From a virus: a stretch of 27,171 nt of DNA. The DNA lies in the IMG/VR virus record IMGVR_UViG_3300021185_002301, positions 1 through 27,171 of that record. One strand, written 5' to 3'. Positions 14,494 through 21,509 of this stretch are shown one piece after another (position 1 is the first letter of the stretch; each line of letters begins with the position of its first letter). The notes under the pieces are model-generated. The model had not been told where the DNA came from, did no database searches, and was given only the letters and a program-made list of their open reading frames with translations. A program made the position numbers and the translations under genes.

Positions 14494-16114
14494 TGTACCG
14501 CTTAATCCAAAGCTAAGCGAACAAGATTATAATAAATTCCTAGAGTTCTTATCAGAGTATAAGGACTATATCTATGACGTGTATTTTACTTCTAGGATTC
14601 CACCATTTAATCAAGATGCTATGGGAGATGTTTTTGCTTCGACCAATGATTCACAGTATTTAGTAGAAGCTGCGTTAAACATTCAAAATAATATAGGAAT
14701 TCCTATATCAGCAACATTTAATAATATTGAGGTAAGACCAGATCAACAAAACTTAGATTTGTGGATAAAAAATTATAAACCATTGTATGATGCTGGAATA
14801 TATAATGTAACTTTACCACATACTCATTGGATGATGACTGGCCAAGTAAAGAAAAACTTTCCAAAGCTTTTTGTTAAAAACACAATTCTTAGGCAAGTTA
14901 CTGAAGCAAGAGATGTCGCCAAACTTGCCGAGGCTGGTTTTGACTATGTAAACCTTGATAGAGTATTAATGCGCGATCATGATAGAATAAAGGAAATAGC
15001 AAAAGTAAAAGAAAAATATAATGTAAAATTATCTTTATTGGCAAATGAAGGTTGTATTGGTGGTTGTGCTGTAATGCCAGAACATTTTCAATTTAATAAT
15101 ACAAGGGCACAGGGCCCTCAATATTTTGCAGACCCTATTAGTAGAGTATCTTGCCCAAAATGGGATACAGAAGATATAGCAGTAAATTTAAAAACTGCAA
15201 ACTTTACTCCATGGAGAGAGGATTGGCTCGAGTTATTGGATATTGGTATTGATACTATTAAAATGCACGGTAGAGAATCGGTATCAAGATTATGGGAAAC
15301 TGTAGATATTATAAAAAGATTCGCTAATAAAGATGACATATTATTCGATACATTTAATGAATATTTAGAAGAAACAAATATGGAAGGCCGGCCAATAGAT
15401 GGTTGGCGCAAAATTATTAAAACGTGTAAATTTGATTGTTGGGATTGTAATTTTTGTGATAAAGTGTGGAAGGCAAAGGGAAATTCAAATAATAATAAAG
15501 TGGAAAGAGTTGCACAAGCACTAATAGACTGCGTCAATACTGATATAGATATTGATATCGATGGATTGTCGAGCAAAAGAACACAAGGGCTGTTAAACAT
15601 ATTAGGCGGAATGTCGACACATTATTTAGAAGTTGGTGTATTGACAGGATCTACTTTTTGTGCTGCTATAAATAATAATGATATTACTGCTTATGCTGTG
15701 GATCATTTTAGAGATAACACGCAGGCTGTAACTGGTTCTGATATAAACAGTAGTAAACAAACCTTTATAGAAAATGTAAAAAAATATAAAGGAAAGAATT
15801 CAATTCATCTTTTTGATTGTGATTTTAGAAAGGTGAATTTGGATAAAATAGAAAAGATTGATTTAATGTTTTATGATGCGGATCATGATCCAAAATCAAA
15901 CATTGATTCGCTTGTCTATTTTAAAGATAAATTAGCTGATGAGAGTATAATAATATTTGATGATGCTAATTTTGATGAAGTTGTAGATAGTGTGAGGGAA
16001 GGCATGAATCTTGCTAGATTAAATATTATCTATGAAAAAGTGATATTGAATGATATAGAAGATCCGGACCAATGGTGGAACGGGTTATATATTATGGTAA
16101 TAAAAAAGGATTAA
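14477..16114 (+). CDS. Fusion: U32-peptidase-like Fe-S domain + SAM-dependent methyltransferase
   Basis: 545 residues in two parts. Residues ~1-330 look like a TIM-barrel protein of the U32 peptidase-like group: LLANEGCIGGCAVMPEHFQF (188-206) is close to the family's NEGC..C....HF signature. C193, C197 and C226 plus one of C317/C321/C324/C327 could hold the [4Fe-4S] cluster known in U32 members such as UbiU/UbiV and TrhP. Residues 353-364 form an Asp/Ile linker (TDIDIDIDIDG). Residues ~370-545 are a class I methyltransferase (Methyltransf_24-like): SAM motif LEVGVLTGST (384-393), acidic VDHF (408-411), FYDADHD (465-471) and IIIFDDANF (491-499). Substrate unknown; sugar or small-molecule modification is plausible. 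The start overlaps the upstream gene by 17 bases and its ribosome site is weak, suggesting coupling. Good evidence for both domains, none for the substrate. Confidence 0.82.
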   Translation: MAKVFSVPLNPKLSEQDYNKFLEFLSEYKDYIYDVYFTSRIPPFNQDAMGDVFASTNDSQYLVEAALNIQNNIGIPISATFNNIEVRPDQQNLDLWIKNYKPLYDAGIYNVTLPHTHWMMTGQVKKNFPKLFVKNTILRQVTEARDVAKLAEAGFDYVNLDRVLMRDHDRIKEIAKVKEKYNVKLSLLANEGCIGGCAVMPEHFQFNNTRAQGPQYFADPISRVSCPKWDTEDIAVNLKTANFTPWREDWLELLDIGIDTIKMHGRESVSRLWETVDIIKRFANKDDILFDTFNEYLEETNMEGRPIDGWRKIIKTCKFDCWDCNFCDKVWKAKGNSNNNKVERVAQALIDCVNTDIDIDIDGLSSKRTQGLLNILGGMSTHYLEVGVLTGSTFCAAINNNDITAYAVDHFRDNTQAVTGSDINSSKQTFIENVKKYKGKNSIHLFDCDFRKVNLDKIEKIDLMFYDADHDPKSNIDSLVYFKDKLADESIIIFDDANFDEVVDSVREGMNLARLNIIYEKVILNDIEDPDQWWNGLYIMVIKKD

Positions 16115-16117
16115 ATT

Positions 16118-17143
16118 ATGTTAAACTTATTAGATGGCTTAGGCTATCTATGGATGATTATATTCATCATGATTAGTGCGGGACTAGCAAAGGAACACGA
16201 TCTTTTTGCCCCTGCATATGCTTATGTAAGAAATGTATTCCGTTCAAATAAGTTTGTTTTAGTAATACTGAGTGCGATAGGCGGTGTTCTACCAATCTCA
16301 GGAAGAGTTACTGTATCTGCTGGTCTGTTAGATACATTAGCTCCAAAAAGTGGACCAGGCAGAGAAAAATTAGGAATAATTGATTATTTAGCGACTCATC
16401 ACTATTATATGTGGTCACCGTTAGAAAAAACAGTCATTTTGCCTATTGCTGCATTTGGTTTAACTTATACTGCATGGCTAGGAATCGTCTGGCCAATTCT
16501 CATTTCTTCTTTTCTTTTTATTGGCTGGTATGTATGGAGCCAAGTAAAAGAAGACGAAGTTGCAATTAAACCGACAAATTTTAACATGCCTTCTGTTGTG
16601 AGGAATGTGTTCCCTATGATCATAGCGATTGCAGGTTACATTAAAACATCAGATTATGTTTTATGTTTTGGTTTACTGTCATTGTATTATATTATATTGA
16701 CAGCAACATGGGATATTAAAAAGTTAATTAATTATGTAAATTTTGAATTACTTTTTACAGTAGCATTTGTAATAATACTAAGCAATTATTTAAAATCTCA
16801 TGAAGATAGTATTCAGACATTCGTGACTGATGCAATGTTAGATCCAACAACTTTAGTTGGAATAACGCTAATATCTTTGTTAGGATTTACGGGAAGTTTT
16901 ATAATGGGTAGTAGTGGAAAATTTATTGCTTTAGCTGTACTTATGTCGCAGGTATTTGGTATAGAATATTTTCTTTGGTTTTTTGCCTTAGAATATTCTG
17001 CATATCTTTGTAGTCCTATGCATAAGTGTTTAGTTATTGGCCGTGGATATTTTAATACTCCGTTAATAATGTATTACAAAGCTTTGACCATGTGGATTAT
17101 AATTTTATTGGTGTCAAGCGGCATCGCAACTTTTGCAATATAG
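16118..17143 (+). CDS. Polytopic inner-membrane protein, DUF401-like permease
   Basis: 341 residues with about nine to ten hydrophobic helices (roughly 5-23, 45-62, 103-140 as two, 160-195 as two, 209-225, 246-292 as two, 322-341). GGVLPISGRVTVSAG (55-69) and the late SPMHKCLVIGRGYF (299-312) resemble, from memory, conserved parts of the DUF401 membrane family, which belongs to the ion-transporter clan with citrate and arsenite carriers. The late segment matches that family's LSPxHLCLVLTxxYF pattern. The role inferred is transport of an ion or small anion across the inner membrane of the infected cell. The ribosome site aagga lies just upstream, three bases after the methyltransferase stop. 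It is followed, 10 bases on, by a secreted outer-membrane-like protein. Not a holin: far too many helices. Family assignment moderate, substrate unknown. Confidence 0.72.
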   Translation: MLNLLDGLGYLWMIIFIMISAGLAKEHDLFAPAYAYVRNVFRSNKFVLVILSAIGGVLPISGRVTVSAGLLDTLAPKSGPGREKLGIIDYLATHHYYMWSPLEKTVILPIAAFGLTYTAWLGIVWPILISSFLFIGWYVWSQVKEDEVAIKPTNFNMPSVVRNVFPMIIAIAGYIKTSDYVLCFGLLSLYYIILTATWDIKKLINYVNFELLFTVAFVIILSNYLKSHEDSIQTFVTDAMLDPTTLVGITLISLLGFTGSFIMGSSGKFIALAVLMSQVFGIEYFLWFFALEYSAYLCSPMHKCLVIGRGYFNTPLIMYYKALTMWIIILLVSSGIATFAI

Positions 17144-17153
17144 GAGAAAAAAT

Positions 17154-17987
17154 ATGCAATATTTATTAACATTTATTATGGGGCTATTTTTGGTCTTTCC
17201 AGCATTTGCTGAAGAGGTTGAAAAAGAGGAAGAAGACGTTATTGAAGAGGTAGTAGTTGTATCAACTGGCTTACCGCAATTCGCAACTGTCGGTGAAAAC
17301 AATCAACCGGTCTGGACTTTAACGAGGAAATTTCCGGCTACAAGGTCATATATTATGGTTCCAGATGGAGAAGTAATGTATGAGAAATGGTTTGATGTAA
17401 GAGATAGAAGGGACGGCCCTGCTCAAATTAGAATGAGAGATGAAATTGCTCTTGGTCTAGGTGGAAGATGGGAACTTGATCTTTATGCTCATACGGTATA
17501 TGATGGACCACAATACGATCAACGATTTGAATGGCGTGGGTTTAGTTGGGAAGTAAGATATGCTTTAGCAGAATGGGGTGAATTATGGGGAAATCCAACA
17601 CTTTATTTCGAGCATAAGCTAAAACAAGGTAAGCAAGGAATTGAACCAAAACTATTACTTAGTGACAGATTCGGACAGTCTAGTTATATATGGGGATTGA
17701 ATTTAATTTATGAAGCAAATATAGCAGAAACTAAAGAGGAAGAAGAAAGAGAATACGCTGCAACATACAGTGTAGGTAAAGTTTTTAGTAATAAAATGAC
17801 TGCTGGTATATCGACAATGTATCGATATAATGATTTTGATGGAGGTTCTACAGAACTTTATATGGGCCCAACGTTTCATTATAGATTTAATGATAGAGCA
17901 CATATTAGTTTTGAGTACATGCCAAATCTTAGAGACAAAGATGGTTACAAATCAAGAAGTCATTTAATTTTTGCTTGGAGGTTTTAG
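17154..17987 (+). CDS. Secreted protein, predicted outer-membrane beta-barrel
   Basis: 277 residues from the ATG at 17154, which has a clear taggaga ribosome site 8-13 bases upstream; an upstream in-frame TTG at 17133 lies inside the previous gene and lacks such a site. Residues 1-19 are a signal peptide (hydrophobic core, FAFA-like end before EE). Residues 20-38 are acidic then valine-rich (DVIEEVVVVSTG), resembling a TonB box. From about residue 92 the sequence shows ten or more short amphipathic strands with alternating aromatic/aliphatic residues, separated by G/D/N turns, and it ends in WRF. A C-terminal Phe is the usual outer-membrane insertion signal. The role inferred is a pore, receptor-masking or transport protein placed in the host outer membrane. 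At 277 residues it is too short for a full TonB-dependent receptor. Family not recognised. Confidence 0.8.
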   Translation: MQYLLTFIMGLFLVFPAFAEEVEKEEEDVIEEVVVVSTGLPQFATVGENNQPVWTLTRKFPATRSYIMVPDGEVMYEKWFDVRDRRDGPAQIRMRDEIALGLGGRWELDLYAHTVYDGPQYDQRFEWRGFSWEVRYALAEWGELWGNPTLYFEHKLKQGKQGIEPKLLLSDRFGQSSYIWGLNLIYEANIAETKEEEEREYAATYSVGKVFSNKMTAGISTMYRYNDFDGGSTELYMGPTFHYRFNDRAHISFEYMPNLRDKDGYKSRSHLIFAWRF

Positions 17988-18611
17988 TTGTTTAGATTTG
18001 ATAATTTTGATGTAGTTCCGCTGTTTTCTTCTCCGTTAGGGATAACGCAAATACAAGAAGACATGACTGCACTAAATAAAATTAAATCTATTAACTATAG
18101 TATAACGAATGATTCTGGAAGTCAAATTTCAGAATCATCTCGTATATTACACGAATTCCCTATCGAAAAAAATATTATAATGAAATATTTTAATGACTAT
18201 AAAAATAAGATATTTCGATATGATAATACGGAATTTAATCTTTATTCCTCATGGGCTACAAAATGTCAAAGGGGCCAAGGTTCTGACGTGCATAATCATA
18301 CTAATTCTATGTTTAGTGCAGTGTATTACTTAGACACGGTAGAAGATAAAGATGGGGGATCCTTAGAATTTAACAATATTGGAATCAACCAGTCAGGCCA
18401 CAATGTAGTTTCTGCAGAGATGAATTCTTTTAATAGTGATTGCTTTACAGTACAGCCAGGAAAAAACGTAATAGTGTTTTTCCCTAGTTATATTTTTCAT
18501 AAAATTAATAGATATACGGGACTTGATGATAGATATTCTATTGCGATGAATTTTATGCCCAGTGGAAAAATAGGTTATGGTGACTCAAGTCTGGAGTTAA
18601 AAATCGTATAA
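17988..18611 (+). CDS. 2OG-Fe(II) oxygenase-like protein
   Basis: 207 residues, starting at TTG 17988 immediately after the stop of the previous gene; ggagg at 17977-17981 supports this start. The fold signature is that of the short phage 2OG-Fe(II) oxygenases: H102-N-H104 in DVHNHTNSMFSAVYYLD, distal H171 in FFPSYIFHKINRY, and R182 in DDRYSIAMNF for 2-oxoglutarate binding. The metal triad would be H102/H104/H171 or an equivalent. This is a His in place of the usual Asp, as seen in some members of this group. The family hydroxylates proteins or small molecules; such genes are frequent in marine T4-like phages and their substrates are unknown. The stop codon is embedded in the gp13 late promoter. 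Well supported as a family, unknown target. Confidence 0.82.
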   Translation: MFRFDNFDVVPLFSSPLGITQIQEDMTALNKIKSINYSITNDSGSQISESSRILHEFPIEKNIIMKYFNDYKNKIFRYDNTEFNLYSSWATKCQRGQGSDVHNHTNSMFSAVYYLDTVEDKDGGSLEFNNIGINQSGHNVVSAEMNSFNSDCFTVQPGKNVIVFFPSYIFHKINRYTGLDDRYSIAMNFMPSGKIGYGDSSLELKIV

Positions 18612-18614
18612 ATA
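18607..18614 (+). promoter_or_regulatory. T4-type late promoter core (gp13 operon)
   Basis: Exact TATAAATA overlapping the stop codon of the oxygenase gene, 31 bases before the gp13 ATG. Likely drives gp13-gp17. Confidence 0.75.
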
Positions 18615-18644
18615 ATAGTAATATATTAATATTGGAGTTAACAT

Positions 18645-19391
18645 ATGGCTAAACCTAATTCTAGACAAACACTAATAGACTACTGCTTACGTGCTTTAGG
18701 TGCGCCTGTCGTTGAAATAAATGTAGATGATGATCAGGTTGAAGATAGAGTGGATGAGGCTCTTCAGTTTTATCAACATTATCATGCTGATGCTATCGAA
18801 AAGGTTTTTTTAAAGCATAAAGTAACAGCCGATGACATTACAAACGGGTATCTTACTATCCCTGATTTGGTCACGGATGTGGTTAGAGTGTTTCCATTGA
18901 GAGAAGGTATCGGAAGCGGTATGTTTGATATTCAATATCAAATGAGACTGAACGATATGCACTCTCTCGGATATATGGGATCACTTGTTGAATACGAAAT
19001 GGCTCAGCAGTGGTTATCAATGCTAGATCTCTTAATAGACTCAGATGATAAACATATTAGTTGGGATAGACATAAGAATCAGCTTAGAATAGATATGGAC
19101 TGGTCTTCTGAGGTTGAGGTTGACGAATATATTATCGTAGAGTGTTATAGGATTTTAGATCCTGCTACATATACAGACGTCTATAACGATTACTTTTTAA
19201 AGCGGTACCTTACGTCATTAATAAAAATGCAGTGGGGAATTAATCTTTCTAAATTTGAAGGTATGGTAATGCCTGGTGGAGTTACGTTTAACGGAAGACA
19301 AATATTAGAAGATGCAAAGGAAGAAATAGAAAAATTAAATGAAGAAGTCAGATTAAACTGGGAACAACCAGTTGACTTTTATACGGGGTAA
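18645..19391 (+). CDS. 13: Neck protein gp13
   Basis: 248 residues (T4 gp13 is longer, about 309). Identified by sequence character and by its fixed place ahead of gp14-gp15-gp16-gp17. It opens MAKPNSRQTLIDYCLRALGAPVVEINVDDDQVEDRVDEALQF, the standard opening of marine T4-like gp13, then SLIKMQWGINLSKFEGM and a C-terminal helix. In T4, gp13 and gp14 form the neck that seals the filled head and joins it to the tail. ggag at 18634-18637 is the ribosome site; a late promoter lies just upstream. gp14 starts three bases after its stop. Confidence 0.92.
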   Translation: MAKPNSRQTLIDYCLRALGAPVVEINVDDDQVEDRVDEALQFYQHYHADAIEKVFLKHKVTADDITNGYLTIPDLVTDVVRVFPLREGIGSGMFDIQYQMRLNDMHSLGYMGSLVEYEMAQQWLSMLDLLIDSDDKHISWDRHKNQLRIDMDWSSEVEVDEYIIVECYRILDPATYTDVYNDYFLKRYLTSLIKMQWGINLSKFEGMVMPGGVTFNGRQILEDAKEEIEKLNEEVRLNWEQPVDFYTG

Positions 19392-19394
19392 AAT

Positions 19395-20324
19395 ATGCCA
19401 CGAAGTGTATATTTCTCGCAGGCTGTAAGGTCCGAACAAAATTTATATGAAGATTTAATTATTGAATCTTTAAAGATTTTCGGTCAGGATGTATATTATA
19501 TCCCAAGGACTTTAGTTTCAAGAGACAACATATTAGGTGAAGATGCTGCATCTAAATTTGATGATGCTTATCTTATAGAAGCTTATATTGAAAACACCGA
19601 TGGATTTGAAGGTGCGGGCGATCTGTATCAAAAATTTGGACTTGAAATTAGAGATGAAGCTACATTTATTATTTCCAGAAGACAGTGGCAAAACCTTGTT
19701 GGTATATGGAATAATGTAGTAGAAACTAATAAGCCTCAAGAAGGCGATTTGATATTTTTACCTATGTCAAATTCTTTCTTTGAAATTTCTTTTGTCGAAG
19801 ACGAGCAGCCATTTTATCAGTTATCTAACTTACCAGTATACAAAATGCAGTGTAGCTTGTTTGAATATAATGAAGAAGACTTTGAAACTGGGCTTGATGT
19901 TATTGATAGTGTCCAAGGGCAGCAATCATACCAGGTTGGTATGGATGTAACTGTTAGTGGCGGTAATCACTTTGTATTAGGAGAAACGGTAACTCAGACA
20001 ATTTCAACCAATCCGGCCATTAGCGTTTATGGCGAAGTTCAGACACTAACAAAAACTTCTAACATTGCAGCTACTATTTCTTTATCTAATATTGGAGTAA
20101 CAGGTAGCACGGAAGCTAAAGATTTTGTGATCTCAAACTCTTTAGGTTTGGTTGGATCCGAGTCAACAAATACTTGTTACATTGCTAAGATTAATAATGT
20201 TACGGATGCTGAAGCATTCCCAAGTGATGATCAGGCTCAGAACTATGCGTTTGAAATAGAAGCTGATGGATTCTTAGACTTTACTGAAACTAACCCGTTC
20301 GGTGATGCATCGGAGACTTATTAA
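19395..20324 (+). CDS. 14: Neck protein gp14
   Basis: 309 residues (T4 gp14 about 256). N-terminal PRSVYFSQAVRSEQNLYEDLIIESLKIFGQDVYYIPRTLV is characteristic of gp14 in marine T4-like phages. A beta-rich insertion and tail (about residues 175-309) is longer than in T4 and has a repeated, ser/thr-rich character. It works with gp13 at the head-tail neck. Stop and the gp15 start overlap by one base (TAATG), so expression is coupled. Confidence 0.92.
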   Translation: MPRSVYFSQAVRSEQNLYEDLIIESLKIFGQDVYYIPRTLVSRDNILGEDAASKFDDAYLIEAYIENTDGFEGAGDLYQKFGLEIRDEATFIISRRQWQNLVGIWNNVVETNKPQEGDLIFLPMSNSFFEISFVEDEQPFYQLSNLPVYKMQCSLFEYNEEDFETGLDVIDSVQGQQSYQVGMDVTVSGGNHFVLGETVTQTISTNPAISVYGEVQTLTKTSNIAATISLSNIGVTGSTEAKDFVISNSLGLVGSESTNTCYIAKINNVTDAEAFPSDDQAQNYAFEIEADGFLDFTETNPFGDASETY

Positions 20325-21070
20325 TGTTTGGAAATCACTTTTATCACGCAACAACAAGAAAGGCCGTAGCTTTATTTGGAACTCTGTTTAATAATATATC
20401 TGTTATTAGACACGATGGTTCTGGAAATGTACTTAATCAAATTAAAGTTCCTTTAGCTTATGGACCAAAACAAAAGTTTTTAAGTAGACTTGATTCTGTA
20501 ACAGGTCAAGACGCTACTATGGCAATTAAACTGCCTAGGATGGGGTTTGAAATCACTTCTATGGATATTGATTCAACCCAAAAGTTGGCAAAAAGAAACC
20601 AAATTATAGAAAATCACGCGAGTGATTCTACTAAAAAGAAAACAATAAAGCAGCACGTTGCATATAACATTAATATGTCATTATTTGCAATGGCCAAAAA
20701 TCAAGATGACGGATTGCAGATAATGGAACAAATACTTCCATATTTTCAGCCAGAATATACAGTAACAATTAAACCAGTAACTGGATTTGATTATAAGCAG
20801 GATGTTCCTATTATATTAAATGCTGTCACTATTCAAGATGATTATGAAGGTGATTATCAAACAAGACGTGCTTTGATATATCAATTTGACTTTGTAATGA
20901 AGATGAAGTATTTTGGTCCTACCGCAGATCAAGGTATCATTAAAGAAATTAATATTGATTTTAATGCAGATACCGGTGGATCTAATGTTTTAGAAAACAT
21001 GGATTTTACAATATCTCCGTCAACAGCTGATGAGGACGACAACTATACAGTTAATGTAAGTATAACATAG
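20324..21070 (+). CDS. 15: Tail completion/sheath stabiliser protein gp15
   Basis: 248 residues (T4 about 272). The start MFGNHFYHATTRKAVALFGTLF and the segment GLQIMEQILPYFQPEYTVTI match T4 gp15 (there FQIVEQILPYFQPHFN). gp15 caps the head-proximal end of the tail, binding gp3 and the sheath, and meets the neck. The C-terminal Pro-rich tail of T4 gp15 is absent; this one ends in an acidic, Asp-rich tail. Confidence 0.93.
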   Translation: MFGNHFYHATTRKAVALFGTLFNNISVIRHDGSGNVLNQIKVPLAYGPKQKFLSRLDSVTGQDATMAIKLPRMGFEITSMDIDSTQKLAKRNQIIENHASDSTKKKTIKQHVAYNINMSLFAMAKNQDDGLQIMEQILPYFQPEYTVTIKPVTGFDYKQDVPIILNAVTIQDDYEGDYQTRRALIYQFDFVMKMKYFGPTADQGIIKEINIDFNADTGGSNVLENMDFTISPSTADEDDNYTVNVSIT

Positions 21071-21077
21071 GTATATT

Positions 21078-21509
21078 ATGGATAAATTAGAAAAAATGCA
21101 GGCTAGCCTGAATAAGAACTTACCTGAGAAAAAAGCTAAGACTACTGAGCTTACAAAGACCCAGAAAGAGGTCAAAGATGATTATGAATTTTCCAGAAAA
21201 ACATATAAGGATCTCATCGAAACAGGCGTGAGATCTCTCGACGTACTTGCGGAACTTGCAAGGGAATCAGAGCATCCAAGAGCTTTTGAGGTTTTGTCTA
21301 AAGCTATTAAAGATATCGGTGATGTAACTGATAAACTGATGGATCTACAAAAAAGTAATCGTGATCTAAACAATGAGAATAAAGGTAAGAAAGAAGTAAC
21401 AAATAATAATTTATTTGTAGGTAGTACAACAGATCTACAAAGGTTGTTTGCAAAGCACGACAAAGAAAATAAAGAAAAGAAGATTATAGATGCCACGCCC
21501 GAAGAATGA
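21078..21509 (+). CDS. 16: Terminase small subunit gp16
   Basis: 143 residues (T4 gp16 about 164), highly charged, helical and coiled-coil in the middle (about residues 40-100: YEFSRKTYKDLIETGVRSLD, then ALDVL/ARESEHPRAFEVL), as in gp16 families. It recognises the concatemer and regulates gp17. Low-complexity Lys/Glu stretches at both ends. Its last 20 bases overlap the gp17 start, an arrangement that couples the two subunits. Confidence 0.9.
   Translation: MDKLEKMQASLNKNLPEKKAKTTELTKTQKEVKDDYEFSRKTYKDLIETGVRSLDVLAELARESEHPRAFEVLSKAIKDIGDVTDKLMDLQKSNRDLNNENKGKKEVTNNNLFVGSTTDLQRLFAKHDKENKEKKIIDATPEE

Noticed and set aside
15667-15674. TATAAATA inside the methyltransferase half of the fusion gene
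   Set aside because: Intragenic, about 440 bases from the next gene; encodes an ordinary Asn-rich loop. Considered chance.
17133-17135. TTG at 17133 as the start of the outer-membrane protein
   Set aside because: It lies in the end of the permease gene, lacks a ribosome site, and would place charged residues before the signal peptide; the ATG at 17154 has a good site.
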